46,764 nucleotides of DNA from an uncultured Bacteroidales bacterium. Lineage in GTDB: Bacteria; Bacteroidota; Bacteroidia; Bacteroidales; UBA4417. The translations under genes were made by a program, and so were the position numbers. The DNA lies in assembly GCA_903879715.1 (NCBI GenBank), contig CAIRMR010000138.1:1-46764 (forward strand). The letters run 5' to 3'. The notes beneath the pieces were generated by a model. It worked only from the letters and a program-made list of their open reading frames with translations, was not told the DNA's origin and ran no database searches. Positions 27,190 through 36,253 of this stretch are shown piece after piece. The number at the start of each line of letters is the position of its first letter. Position 1 is the first letter of the stretch.

Positions 27190-28437
27190 TTGATTTTGCC
27201 GACTTCAATTATTTATATTGCCCTTCCTGTAATGAATGAAATGGAATGCCTGCCATTGCTCATCAAGGCGATCATGGAACAGACTGAGCAAAATTTCCGG
27301 CTGGTTGTATGTATTAACCAACCGGATAGCTGGTGGAATGAACCTGAACATATACAAGTATGCGAAGAGAACCAGTTAACTAACAGCTACCTCGAATCGC
27401 TTGAGGACAAAAGAATTGAAATCATCGACAGATCATCACCAGGAAAGGGCTGGCAGCCCAAAGCGCATGGAATCGGAGTTGCCCGCAAACTCCTGATGGA
27501 CCATATTTCAAAGATCGCAAATGAAAATGACATCATTATCAGCATGGATGCGGATACCGTTTTTAACAAAGATTTTTTTGCTTCGGTTGCTGAAAATCTG
27601 CGGATTAATCCTGCAGCATCAGCTATCGCAATTCCATATTACCATAAACTCACATACACTAATGAACTGGATCGTGCCATGCTTCGGTACGAGATTTATA
27701 TGCGTGCCTTTGCCATCAATATGTGGCGTATCCGAAGCCCGTATTGCTTTTCAGCCCTGGGATCAGCAATTGCATTGCCGGTTTGGGCTTACAGGGCTGT
27801 TGGAGGAATGACACCAAAACTGAGTGGTGAAGATTTTTATTTCCTTCAGAAAATCGTAAAAACCGGGCGATTACTCCATTTTAACGGCGAAATTGTGTTC
27901 CCGGCTGCCCGCTTATCCGACAGGGTTTTCTTCGGTACCGGCCCTGCATTAATTAAAGGAATTGAAGGCGACTGGAGCAGTTACCCGATATACAGTTACC
28001 GGCTTTTTGATAAAATCGCTGAAACCTACAAATTATTCGGCTCTTTATATACTAAGGATGTGGCCACTCCTCTCGATAATTTTATGCTGAAAAGATTCGG
28101 GGAACTGCCCTGGACAGCATTACGGCTTAATTTTAAATCACAGGGACATTTTATCCGGGCCTGTCACGAAAAAATTGACGGACTTCGGATACTTCAGTTC
28201 CTGAAGGAAAGCCAGCTTCCGGATGAAAAAATCAGTGAAGAGGCGCTTTCAGAGCTTTTATTGCTCTACAAAAAACAGTTTCCTGAACTAGTTTCTGAAT
28301 TAAACACAAAAGTTGATTTTGCGCTAACCTCCATCGCCGAACTTGACCATATCCGTGACGTACTTTTCGAAATTGAGATGTCCTACCGAAAAATTCACTG
28401 GAATGATTTTACAGGGCTGACAACTATGTATAATTGA
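27190..28437 (+). CDS. Family 2 glycosyltransferase
   Basis: 415 residues, GT-A fold: strand-loop IYIALPVMNEMECLPLLIKAI at the start, an ISMDADTVFNKDFF metal-binding DXD-like motif (about 117-130) and a SGEDFYFLQKI motif (about 214-224) at the usual position of the acceptor-base aspartate. No membrane helix. The start is a TTG at 27190, because the first in-frame ATG would remove the first strand and an upstream in-frame stop lies at 27154-27156. Divergent from phhA with only 89 bases between them. Sugar and acceptor are unknown. Confidence 0.85.
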   Translation: MILPTSIIYIALPVMNEMECLPLLIKAIMEQTEQNFRLVVCINQPDSWWNEPEHIQVCEENQLTNSYLESLEDKRIEIIDRSSPGKGWQPKAHGIGVARKLLMDHISKIANENDIIISMDADTVFNKDFFASVAENLRINPAASAIAIPYYHKLTYTNELDRAMLRYEIYMRAFAINMWRIRSPYCFSALGSAIALPVWAYRAVGGMTPKLSGEDFYFLQKIVKTGRLLHFNGEIVFPAARLSDRVFFGTGPALIKGIEGDWSSYPIYSYRLFDKIAETYKLFGSLYTKDVATPLDNFMLKRFGELPWTALRLNFKSQGHFIRACHEKIDGLRILQFLKESQLPDEKISEEALSELLLLYKKQFPELVSELNTKVDFALTSIAELDHIRDVLFEIEMSYRKIHWNDFTGLTTMYN

Positions 28438-28451
28438 ACTGTTCGTTGCAT

Positions 28452-28459
28452 TAACTTTG
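28452..28459 (+). promoter_or_regulatory. -7 promoter element for the LUD gene
   Basis: TAACTTTG (TAnnTTTG type) lies 18 bases before the ATG at 28478, with a TTG 15 bases further upstream (28434-28436), a slightly short spacing. Confidence 0.45.
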
Positions 28460-28477
28460 CCTAAATAAAAACTACTG

Positions 28478-29152
28478 ATGAACTCTACAAACAACCCAAC
28501 CGACATATTTGTCAACGAAATGAACACCTGGCATGGCCAAACACTCGGCATGAAAACCGTGGAAGCCCTGCGGAAAAATCGTTTTGATGCTACGTTTTTC
28601 GAAACACGCGACGAAACTGCCAAGGCAGTACTGCAAGTGATTTCGCCTGGCATGGAAGTAGCTTTCGGTGGTTCTCAAACAGCAAAACAACTTAATCTGC
28701 AGCAGTTGGCTGTTGATAAAGGAGCTACGATTCTCGATCATAATGAAGCCGGACTCAGTGATGAACAGAAAATGGAAGTAATGCGCCGCCAGCAGATTTG
28801 CGATGTTTTCATCTGCAGCAGCAATGCTATTTCCATTCAGGGAGAGTTGTTCAATATTGACGGACATGGAAACAGGGTTGCAGCCATGGCCTTTGGCCCA
28901 CGCCGGGTAATTGTGATAGCAGGAGTCAATAAACTGGTAGCTGACGAAGAAGCAGCCTGGCAACGCATCCGGACTATTGCTGCTCCGATCAATTTTAAAC
29001 GCCTTAACCGGCCTAATCCCTGCACAAAACAAGGTGTTTGCATGAATTGCAACCTGCCAACACGCGGATGCAATATTTATGTTGCAACCCGTCGTAAACC
29101 ACCTTTGATGGATTTTTCCGTTTTTATTGTGAATGAATCGTTGGGTTTCTGA
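28478..29152 (+). CDS. LUD-domain protein (LutC/YkgG-like, DUF162)
   Basis: 224 residues. The LUD core shows MKTVEALRKNRFDATFFETRDEAAK-like helices followed by VAFGGSQTAKQL, ILDHNEAGLS and IDGHGNRVAAMAFGPRRVIVIAGVNK. Near the C-terminus is a cysteine cluster (C182, C188, C191, C198 in PCTKQGVCMNCNLPTRGCN) that may bind metal. LutC-type proteins act with iron-sulfur partners in lactate oxidation, but lutA and lutB are absent here, so this is probably the stand-alone subfamily of unknown substrate. Start by context with the upstream -7 element. Confidence 0.86.
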   Translation: MNSTNNPTDIFVNEMNTWHGQTLGMKTVEALRKNRFDATFFETRDETAKAVLQVISPGMEVAFGGSQTAKQLNLQQLAVDKGATILDHNEAGLSDEQKMEVMRRQQICDVFICSSNAISIQGELFNIDGHGNRVAAMAFGPRRVIVIAGVNKLVADEEAAWQRIRTIAAPINFKRLNRPNPCTKQGVCMNCNLPTRGCNIYVATRRKPPLMDFSVFIVNESLGF

Positions 29153-29183
29153 GCTTAAAGTATAAATCGACAGTTAGCAGCTC

Positions 29184-29231
29184 AGCGGGATTTGAAATCC
29201 CGCTGGATTGAGTTCCGGATTTGGAATCCGG
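29184..29231. repeat. Pair of REP-like hairpins
   Basis: Two adjacent perfect palindromes: AGCGGGATTT-G-AAATCCCGCT (29184-29204, 10-bp stem with a one-base centre) and CCGGATT-tgg-AATCCGG (29215-29231, 7-bp stem). Both share the GGATT/AATCC core and are 10 bases apart. There is no T-run, so they are not a classic terminator. The layout is like REP/BIME elements between genes. Confidence 0.7.
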
Positions 29232-29350
29232 TTAAATTACGTATTGTATTATTTTAATGATTATTGATGTAATTTTTCATACTACCGACTTCACAAATCC
29301 GCCTCAATTTTACGTGATAAACGTAAAATAAAATTAATTTTTCATAAAAC

Positions 29351-29382
29351 TTGCAATTCATTCAAAGGCTTTCATACTTTTG
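29351..29382 (+). promoter_or_regulatory. Promoter for purB
   Basis: TTG at 29351-29353 and TACTTTTG at 29375-29382, with 21 bases between, match the Bacteroidota -33/-7 promoter. It ends 26 bases before the purB ATG. Confidence 0.7.
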
Positions 29383-29408
29383 ACCACTGAACCTATATAC
29401 TATTTGCC

Positions 29409-30761
29409 ATGGATCTGACTATGATTAATGCCATTTCCCCTGTTGACGGACGCTACCGCAAACAGGTTGAAAGTCTTTCTTATTATTTCAGTGAAGCCGC
29501 ACTCATCAATTACCGGGTGTTTGTTGAAGTTGAGTATTTTATTACTTTGTGCGAACTACCGCTTCCTCAGCTTAAAGAGATTGACCGCAAAAAGATAGCA
29601 GAACTCCGATCCTTGTGCCGTGATTTTACTTTTACCGATGCCCAGGAAATTAAAGAAATTGAAGTAACAACCAATCATGATGTTAAGGCTGTTGAATATT
29701 ATCTCAAGAAGAGATTCGACAAAATGGGCCTTGCAAAATACAAGGAGTTCATACATTTTGGCCTCACATCGCAGGATATTAATAATACCGCCGGACCTTA
29801 TGCGCTGAAACTGGCCATGGATGAGGTAATTGTACCTTTGTATGAGGACTTGCTTCAAAAAATCACCAAGCGTGCTAAAGAATGGAAAAAAGTTCCAATG
29901 CTTGCCCGTACTCATGGTCAGCCTGCTTCTCCGACAATTCTGGGAAAAGAAGTATATGTTTTTGCGGAAAGATTGAAACAGCAGCTCAAATTACTGAAAA
30001 CCATTCCGTTTTCGGCCAAATTCGGTGGCGCTACCGGTAACTTTAACGCGCATTATGTTGCTTACCCTGATATTGACTGGTTTGAATTCGGTGATAATTT
30101 TGTAAAAAACAAACTTTCGCTCGAACGCTTGCGCTATACCACCCAGATTGAACATTACGATAACCAGGCAGCGCTTTTCGACAATATGAAGCGCATCAAC
30201 ACAATACTCATTGATTTGAGCCGCGATATGTGGAGTTACATCTCAATGGAGTATTTCAAGCAAAAAATAAAAGCCGGTGAAATTGGCTCCTCAGCTATGC
30301 CTCACAAGGTAAACCCGATTGATTTCGAGAATGCTGAAGGCAATTTTGGATTTGCAAACGCCCTGTTTGAGCACCTTTCGGGAAAACTTCCTATTTCGCG
30401 GCTACAGCGTGATTTGACTGATTCAACCGTGAGCCGTAATATCGGAGTTCCTATTTCTCATACTTTGATAGCTATTAAATCCCTGATAAAAGGACTTGAT
30501 AAATTGATCCTCAATGAAGATAAAATTCAGGCTGATCTTGAAAATAACTGGGCTGTTGTTGCCGAAGCAATTCAGACCATATTGCGCCGCGAAGGTTTCC
30601 CAAAACCTTACGAAACTCTGAAAGAACTTACACGCATCAATACACATATCGACCACAAGGCCATCAGTGCATTTATCGAAACACTTAATGTGTCGGCAAA
30701 AGTAAAAGCCGAATTAGGGAAGATCACGCCTTCCAATTATACAGGCCGTTTTGAAATATAA
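29409..30761 (+). CDS. purB: Adenylosuccinate lyase
   Basis: 450 residues of the fumarase/aspartase fold. Visible: the N-terminal ISPVDGRYRKQV, TNHDVKAVEYYLK (88-100), HFGLTSQDINNTA (116-128), catalytic H169 in ARTHGQPASP and the signature loop GSSAMPHKVNP (293-303) with the flexible catalytic serine. It removes fumarate from SAICAR and adenylosuccinate in purine synthesis. purD is about 2.5 kb downstream, with pyrimidine genes between, so nucleotide genes cluster here. Strong promoter upstream. Confidence 0.97.
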   Translation: MDLTMINAISPVDGRYRKQVESLSYYFSEAALINYRVFVEVEYFITLCELPLPQLKEIDRKKIAELRSLCRDFTFTDAQEIKEIEVTTNHDVKAVEYYLKKRFDKMGLAKYKEFIHFGLTSQDINNTAGPYALKLAMDEVIVPLYEDLLQKITKRAKEWKKVPMLARTHGQPASPTILGKEVYVFAERLKQQLKLLKTIPFSAKFGGATGNFNAHYVAYPDIDWFEFGDNFVKNKLSLERLRYTTQIEHYDNQAALFDNMKRINTILIDLSRDMWSYISMEYFKQKIKAGEIGSSAMPHKVNPIDFENAEGNFGFANALFEHLSGKLPISRLQRDLTDSTVSRNIGVPISHTLIAIKSLIKGLDKLILNEDKIQADLENNWAVVAEAIQTILRREGFPKPYETLKELTRINTHIDHKAISAFIETLNVSAKVKAELGKITPSNYTGRFEI

Positions 30762-30818
30762 GAAGTGTTAAATTTTGTGCAAAAGCATAACATAGTAGTA
30801 TAAACAGATTGTTTTGAG

Positions 30819-30826
30819 TAATTTTG
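30819..30826 (+). promoter_or_regulatory. -7 promoter element for the DUF5606-like gene
   Basis: TAATTTTG (TAnnTTTG type) lies 21 bases before the ATG at 30848, suggesting the gene has its own promoter after purB. No TTG at the right distance was seen. Confidence 0.4.
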
Positions 30827-30847
30827 CATAAAAATTAAGAACATTTT

Positions 30848-31303
30848 ATGGATTTGAAAGAGATTTTATCCGTTTCGGGCAAGCCAGGGCTTTTCAAAAC
30901 AATTGCTCAGACTAAAACCGGCGTTATTATTGAATCGCTCATTGATGGCAAACGCATACAGGCATTTGCAAGCGACAAAATAAGCTCATTGGGAGAAATA
31001 AGTATTTTTACAACCACCGAAGATATGCCTCTCCGGGAAGTATTCAGGCTTATACTTGAGAAAACCGGCGATCAGCCGGCACCAGATTCAAAAGCTGACG
31101 ACAAAACATTAAAAGCATATTTTGAGACGGTTATTCCTGATTATGATCGTGAGCGTGTATATACTTCACATATACGTAAACTTATACAGTGGTATAATTT
31201 ATTGATCGCCAATGGAATAAATGATTTTTCAGCTCCTGCTGAAGAAGCTGAAGGAGAAACTGATTCTCCGGGCGACACCGGCGAGGCCGCTGAAGAAAAA
31301 TAA
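30848..31303 (+). CDS. DUF5606-like protein of unknown function
   Basis: 151 residues. The first about 50 (MDLKEILSVSGKPGLFKTIA, then TGVIIES and RIQAFASDKISSL) match a small Bacteroidota domain I know as DUF5606; the centre continues LKAYFETVIPDYDRERVYTSHIRKLIQWYNLL and the tail is acidic and probably disordered (EEAEGETDSPGDTGEAAEEK). Cytoplasmic, no catalytic motif. The DRERVYTSHIRKL stretch is basic and could contact nucleic acid or another protein (speculation). It has its own -7 element and a strong terminator right after it, so it is probably one transcription unit. Confidence 0.85.
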   Translation: MDLKEILSVSGKPGLFKTIAQTKTGVIIESLIDGKRIQAFASDKISSLGEISIFTTTEDMPLREVFRLILEKTGDQPAPDSKADDKTLKAYFETVIPDYDRERVYTSHIRKLIQWYNLLIANGINDFSAPAEEAEGETDSPGDTGEAAEEK

Positions 31304-31309
31304 GCATTG

Positions 31310-31341
31310 AGTCCGTCGTTTAACCATGGCGGACTTTTTTT
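31310..31341 (+). terminator. Rho-independent terminator after the DUF5606-like gene
   Basis: Stem AGTCCG / CGGACT, extended inwards by wobble pairs, loop of about 8 bases, followed by a seven-T run (31335-31341). It lies 6 bases after the stop codon and separates this gene from pyrK. Confidence 0.85.
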
Positions 31342-31370
31342 AAGTATTTTCGCCTGTAATATTGCCCCTG

Positions 31371-32141
31371 ATGAAGAAATTTATCCACGATTTTGAGGTT
31401 ACTCATAACCACCATATCACCGACGACTACTTTGCCATTTATCTCAAATGCCCGGTTAGTCTGCCACAGATATTACCAGGGCAGTTTGCCGAAGTTCTTG
31501 TAAGCAACTCTACCACAACATACCTGCGCAGGCCTTTCTCTATATACGATGTTGATTATGAAAAAAATGTGCTTTCCCTGCTGATTAAAAAAGTAGGCGA
31601 TGGCACAGTTGCCCTTTCAAAACTTAAAGAAGGAGATGCGTTAAACCTAATTTACCCGCTTGGCAATTCCTTTAGTATGCCCGGAGGCAAAAAAGCACTA
31701 TTAATCGGTGGCGGAGTCGGAATTGCCCCAATGCTACTCTTAGCAAAACTATTGCAGGAGAAAGGATTCAAGCCGGATATACTTATTGGTGGACGTACTT
31801 CCAATGACATTATAGAACCTGAGAAATATAAACCCTTTGGTGAAGTATTTATTACTACCGATGACGGATCATCCGGTGAAAAAGGAATGGTAACTCAGCA
31901 TTCGTTGTTTTCCGGAAAAGTTAAAGAATACTCCGCAATTTATGCCTGCGGTCCCGACCCGATGATGAAAGCCGTTGCCAGGGTAGCTGCTGAACATACT
32001 ATTCCCTGCGAGATTTCACTCGAAAACACCATGGCCTGCGGAATCGGAGCCTGTTTGTGCTGTGTGGTCGAAACCATTGACGGAAATAAAACCACTTGCA
32101 TCGAAGGACCTGTTTTTGATACGCGAAAGCTTAAGTTGTAG
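31371..32141 (+). CDS. pyrK: Dihydroorotate dehydrogenase B, electron-transfer subunit
   Basis: 256 residues from the ATG at 31371; a TTG nine bases upstream is possible but not needed. FAD-binding RRPFSIYD (53-60), NAD-binding GGGVGIAPMLLLAK (113-126), YACGPDPMM (191-199), and a C-terminal [2Fe-2S] site with C223, C228, C231 and C243 in ACGIGACLCCVVE and TTCIEGP. It passes electrons from PyrD's FMN to NAD+. pyrD follows on the same strand after a 178-base repetitive spacer. Confidence 0.95.
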   Translation: MKKFIHDFEVTHNHHITDDYFAIYLKCPVSLPQILPGQFAEVLVSNSTTTYLRRPFSIYDVDYEKNVLSLLIKKVGDGTVALSKLKEGDALNLIYPLGNSFSMPGGKKALLIGGGVGIAPMLLLAKLLQEKGFKPDILIGGRTSNDIIEPEKYKPFGEVFITTDDGSSGEKGMVTQHSLFSGKVKEYSAIYACGPDPMMKAVARVAAEHTIPCEISLENTMACGIGACLCCVVETIDGNKTTCIEGPVFDTRKLKL

Positions 32142-32319
32142 GGAGTTGACAAGATTATTGAAACAGACAAGTTGAGGGGCGAAAAGGCGAGGGGCGACTG
32201 GGCGAGGGGTGAAATCTAATTCAATCAGTAAATACATTTAAATCAGACATCCAACATTAATATCAGACAACCAACATCCGACATCAAACATCTGACATCC
32301 GACATCAAACACAACAAAA
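32142..32319. repeat. Repetitive spacer pyrK / pyrD
   Basis: Two unlike low-complexity blocks. At about 32160-32212: GTTGAGGGGCGAAAAGGCGA, GGGGCGACTGGGCGAGGGG. At about 32245-32310: copies of (C)ATC(C/T)GACATC(AA)ACA, for example ATCCGACATCAAACATCTG and ACATCCGACATCAAACAC. No gene. The spacer lies between two subunits of one enzyme, so it is probably transcribed and may form part of the pyrD leader. Confidence 0.65.
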
Positions 32320-33231
32320 ATGCATGATTTATCCGTAAACGTACATAATCTACTGCTCAAAAACCCGGTTATGTCAGCTTCGGGAACTTTTGGCTATGGA
32401 ATCGAATTTGATGACTTTATTGATGTCAACAGGTTGGGAGGAATACTTACCAAAGCCTGTACTTCGAAAAACCGTGATGGGAACCGCTATCCCCGTATGG
32501 CCGAAACGCCATCCGGGATGTTGAATTCCGTTGGCCTTCAGAATAAAGGTGTAGACTATTTTATAAATACTATTTATCCGAAAATTGAACATTACGATAC
32601 TCATATTATTGTAAATGTTTCAGATTCAACTGTTGAAGGTTACATGGAAGTGGCTGAGAAACTGAATTCTCTCGAAAAAATTACCGGAATTGAATTAAAC
32701 ATTTCCTGTCCCAACGTAAAAGAAGGCGGAATGGCTTTTGGCACTTCATGCCCTATGGCTGGCGCTGTTACCAAAGCAGTTCGTGAAGTTTACGATAAAA
32801 CAATGATCGTGAAACTCTCACCTAACGTTACCAATATAGCCGAAATAGCCAAAGCTGTTGAAGATGAAGGAGCTGATTCAGTTTCTGTTATAAATACGTT
32901 GCTTGGAATGGCTATAGATGCAGAAAAGCGCAGACCCATACTTTCAACCATCACCGGAGGGCTTTCAGGTCCGGCCGTAAAACCCATTGCACTTCGCATG
33001 GTGTGGCAGGTTTCGAAAGCCATAAAAATACCTGTTATCGGATTAGGAGGAATCAGCAATGCAACGGATGCAATTGAATTCCTGCTTGCAGGGGCAACTG
33101 CCATACAGGTTGGAACCGCCAATTTCGTTGACCCTCAGGTATGTATAAAAATACTGGATGGAATTGAGGAATACTGTGACCGGCATGGAGTAAAAGATGT
33201 GAAGGAACTAATCGGAGCACTTGATTGCTGA
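32320..33231 (+). CDS. pyrD: Dihydroorotate dehydrogenase B, catalytic subunit
   Basis: 303 residues, TIM barrel with FMN. The class 1 catalytic cysteine is C130 in [13 protein letters not shown]; other blocks are [10 protein letters not shown] (18-27), NSVGLQNKG (69-77), [35 protein letters not shown] and IPVIGLGGI. The C (not S) base and the presence of PyrK define class 1B, which uses NAD+ rather than fumarate or quinone. It makes orotate in pyrimidine synthesis. Confidence 0.96.
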   Translation: MHDLSVNVHNLLLKNPVMSASGTFGYGIEFDDFIDVNRLGGILTKACTSKNRDGNRYPRMAETPSGMLNSVGLQNKGVDYFINTIYPKIEHYDTHIIVNVSDSTVEGYMEVAEKLNSLEKITGIELNISCPNVKEGGMAFGTSCPMAGAVTKAVREVYDKTMIVKLSPNVTNIAEIAKAVEDEGADSVSVINTLLGMAIDAEKRRPILSTITGGLSGPAVKPIALRMVWQVSKAIKIPVIGLGGISNATDAIEFLLAGATAIQVGTANFVDPQVCIKILDGIEEYCDRHGVKDVKELIGALDC

Positions 33232-33286
33232 AAGTAAAGGCGTTGCATGCTGCGTCTCAATAATAAAAAAACACCCTTTACCCTAA

Positions 33287-34570
33287 ATGAAAAAAACAAA
33301 CGTCCTTCTTATCGGCAGCGGTGGCCGCGAGCATGCCATAGCATGGAAACTTGCACAAAGTCCCCTGCTGGATCAGCTATTTATCGCTCCCGGTAATGCT
33401 GGTACAAATTCTGCAGGCAAAAATGTTCCGATAAGTGGAACTGACTTCGAAGGTATAAAACAGTTTGTTTTGGAAAACCAGGTTGATTTGGTGATAGTCG
33501 GCCCGGAAGATCCTTTGGTTCGTGGAATTCACGATTTTTTTCTTACTGATGCCTTATTGAAAAATATACCGGTAATCGGTCCTCAGAAAGCAGGAGCCGA
33601 ACTGGAAGGAAGCAAGGATTTCGCCAAGCAGTTTATGATCAGGCACGGCATTCCGACAGGTGCTTATAAAACATTCACAAACAATACGCTTGCCGAAGGA
33701 ATAGAATTTCTGAAAACATTAAATCCGCCCTATGTGCTTAAGGCAGATGGCCTTGCCGCAGGAAAAGGGGTATTGATCTGCAAAACCTTACACGAAGCAG
33801 AAAAGGAGCTTACCGATATGCTTGCCAACCAGAGATTCGGAAAAGCATCGGAAATGGTTGTTATTGAAGAGTTTCTGGATGGGATAGAACTTTCGGCTTT
33901 TGCCATAACCAACGGACGTGAGTACCTTGTTTTGCCCGAAGCAAAAGATTACAAACGTATTGGCGTTGGCGATTCCGGTCCGAATACAGGTGGAATGGGC
34001 TCCATATCACCCGTGCCATTTGCCGGCAAGGAATTTATGCAGAAAGTGGAAGATCGTGTGATCAGACCAACTGTTGAGGGATTGCAGAAAGATGGGATTC
34101 CTTACCAGGGATTCCTTTTTTTCGGATTGATGAATGTGAAAGGATATCCATTTGTGATTGAATACAACGTTCGACTGGGCGACCCCGAAACGGAATCGCT
34201 TTTACCCCGAATTAAGAACGACTTATTAGAAATTTTTCTGGCGACAGCAAATGGAAGTCTTTCTGAAATAAAACTTGAAACAGATGATCGCACAGCAGCA
34301 TGTGTAATGATTGTTTCGGGTGGTTATCCGGGAGATTATGTAAAAGGCAAGGTAATTACCGGATTGGAAACAGTTGATAAAAGCCTGGTATTTCATGCTG
34401 GTACAAGTTCTGATAATGAAAATATTATCAGTTCCGGGGGCCGGGTTATAGCCGTTACTACACTTGCTGATGATTTAACCTCCGCCATTGCCCTATCTTT
34501 AGAATCAGCTTCCCGGATTAAATTCGAAAATTCATATTTCCGCAACGATATCGGGAAAGACCTGATGTAA
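33287..34570 (+). CDS. purD: Phosphoribosylamine-glycine ligase (GAR synthetase)
   Basis: 427 residues, ATP-grasp enzyme. N-domain: VLLIGSGGREHAIAWKLAQSP (phosphate loop), APGNAGT; ATP-grasp: VLKADGLAAGKGVLI (about 152-166) and VVIEEFLDGIELSAFAI; metal/ATP region: GPNTGGMGSISP and EYNVRLGDPETESLLPR (about 291-307). It joins phosphoribosylamine and glycine in purine synthesis. 55 bases after pyrD and 26 bases before the next membrane protein gene, so an operon is likely. Confidence 0.97.
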   Translation: MKKTNVLLIGSGGREHAIAWKLAQSPLLDQLFIAPGNAGTNSAGKNVPISGTDFEGIKQFVLENQVDLVIVGPEDPLVRGIHDFFLTDALLKNIPVIGPQKAGAELEGSKDFAKQFMIRHGIPTGAYKTFTNNTLAEGIEFLKTLNPPYVLKADGLAAGKGVLICKTLHEAEKELTDMLANQRFGKASEMVVIEEFLDGIELSAFAITNGREYLVLPEAKDYKRIGVGDSGPNTGGMGSISPVPFAGKEFMQKVEDRVIRPTVEGLQKDGIPYQGFLFFGLMNVKGYPFVIEYNVRLGDPETESLLPRIKNDLLEIFLATANGSLSEIKLETDDRTAACVMIVSGGYPGDYVKGKVITGLETVDKSLVFHAGTSSDNENIISSGGRVIAVTTLADDLTSAIALSLESASRIKFENSYFRNDIGKDLM

Positions 34571-34596
34571 TTTGTTTTATAAAAAATGCTCATCTG

Positions 34597-35583
34597 ATGC
34601 TCAAGTGGATTTCTAAATCAGGAACATTTATACAGTTTACAATTTTTACTGTAATACTTGTTTTAACGTGGTTTCCGGCCTTCGTAAATCCTGTACTTCC
34701 GGTTATAACACCTTCTGATGGTCCTTTATATCTGCTTCTGGTTAGCTGGATACAGCACTTCCCGTCTTTAACAGTTTCAATTGCACTAATCCTGGTAGTT
34801 ATACAGGCTTTAGTCTTGTTCTACGTATACCAGTCAAATAGTTTTTTTAAGAGGAGTAATTTCCTACCTGCGATTATTATCTTACTGGCTTACAGCTGGA
34901 GTAGTAAATATCAGACTATGCACGCCATTCTTCCTGCAGCAATATTCATTGTTATAGCATTATATTCCATTATGGGAATGTACGGACGGCAAGCTGCCTA
35001 CCACCAGGTATTTACTGCAGCATTTTCCATCGGAATTGCTTCACTTTTCTATATCCCGCTGGCTTTTCTGCTGCTTATGATTTGGTTCACATTCATAACA
35101 TACCGTATTTCATCCTGGCGCGAATATGCTGTTTCAGTTATAGGCTTTATTTTGCCTTTTCTGTATTACATAAGCGGACTATTCTGGTATGATAATCTCC
35201 CAAAAGGTTTGTACAGGTTATCGGCTAGTATGTTCAATTTCATGTTACCGCCAAGGCTTTCAGCAGTTAACACAATATGGCTTTATGTTTCTGGTTTTGT
35301 AATGGTAGTTACTATGGTTGCTGTTTTAAATCTGATGAATGATAAGCTGATCAGCCTGCGACGCAGATCCTGGATATTGTTCAACTTCAGTTTTGCAGTG
35401 CTTATCATTATGCTTCTTCCCGGATGGCCTATACTTTCAATCAATTATCTGTTTGCTATCCCGATGTCGTTTTTTATTACCGGGAGTGTGACTCTGATAA
35501 AGCGTAAATTCTGGTTTGAGATGCTTGCTTTAGGCTATTTCCTGGCCTTTGTTGCGGTGCGGGTTTATTGGGTCATTAGTTGA
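34597..35583 (+). CDS. Polytopic membrane protein (DUF6427-like)
   Basis: 328 residues with about nine or ten hydrophobic segments distributed along the whole length and short charged loops; no soluble domain. The YSWSSKYQTMHAILPA and TYRISSWREYAVSVIGFILPF regions are the most characteristic. I believe it belongs to a Bacteroidota membrane family labelled DUF6427, function unknown. It lies 26 bases after purD and 79 bases before rnhB, on the same strand. No residues pointing to transport or catalysis are evident. Confidence 0.78.
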   Translation: MLKWISKSGTFIQFTIFTVILVLTWFPAFVNPVLPVITPSDGPLYLLLVSWIQHFPSLTVSIALILVVIQALVLFYVYQSNSFFKRSNFLPAIIILLAYSWSSKYQTMHAILPAAIFIVIALYSIMGMYGRQAAYHQVFTAAFSIGIASLFYIPLAFLLLMIWFTFITYRISSWREYAVSVIGFILPFLYYISGLFWYDNLPKGLYRLSASMFNFMLPPRLSAVNTIWLYVSGFVMVVTMVAVLNLMNDKLISLRRRSWILFNFSFAVLIIMLLPGWPILSINYLFAIPMSFFITGSVTLIKRKFWFEMLALGYFLAFVAVRVYWVIS

Positions 35584-35662
35584 TTTTTAAATTACTGAAA
35601 ATTATAATTGCGTAAATTCCAGTTAATGAAGACTTTTGATTGGATTCACAAAATGAAGCAGA

Positions 35663-36253
35663 ATGTTAAAATCTTCTTTTACGAATAATCTGATTGAAGC
35701 CGGATGCGACGAAGCAGGTCGTGGATGCCTTGCAGGTCCGGTTTTTGCAGCCGCAGTAATTTTGCCGATTGATTATCTAAATCCACTTTTAAATGATTCC
35801 AAAAAACTTACTCCGGCGCAACGTGATAAATTACGCTTAGTAATTGAAGCCGAAGCGTTAGCCTGGGCTGTTGATATGGTTGATAATATAGCAATAGATC
35901 AGATCAATATTCTGAATGCTTCCATATTGGCAATGCATAAGTCACTGGCTAAGCTTTCAATTTTACCTGAGTTTATACTCGTTGACGGCAATCGGTTTAA
36001 ACCCTTTCATGAGATTCCGCATCAGTGCATTATAAAAGGCGATGGACTATTTCTATCGATTGCAGCGGCATCTGTTTTGGCAAAAACATACCGTGATGAT
36101 TATATGATGAAATTGAACGAAATGCACCCCGAATATGGATGGAGCAGGAACAAAGGCTATCCAACGCTTGAACATCGTAAAACTATTCTGAGAATAGGTA
36201 GTACTCCTTTTCACCGTGAAACATTTACCGTACAAATAAAAGACGGGGAATAA
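35663..36253 (+). CDS. rnhB: Ribonuclease HII
   Basis: 196 residues, normal length. The catalytic carboxylates are visible: D16 and E17 in AGCDEAGRGCLAGP and D108 in FILVDGN; a further aspartate is in AKTYRDDYM. The DSKKLTPAQRD loop (45-55) is the usual substrate-binding region. It cuts the RNA strand of RNA-DNA hybrids and removes single ribonucleotides from DNA. The ATG at 35663 places the first motif at the expected distance. Confidence 0.96.
   Translation: MLKSSFTNNLIEAGCDEAGRGCLAGPVFAAAVILPIDYLNPLLNDSKKLTPAQRDKLRLVIEAEALAWAVDMVDNIAIDQINILNASILAMHKSLAKLSILPEFILVDGNRFKPFHEIPHQCIIKGDGLFLSIAAASVLAKTYRDDYMMKLNEMHPEYGWSRNKGYPTLEHRKTILRIGSTPFHRETFTVQIKDGE

Noticed and set aside
29184-29231. 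Terminator after the LUD gene
   Set aside because: The hairpins are stable, but no T-run follows either of them, and they come as a matched pair like REP elements.
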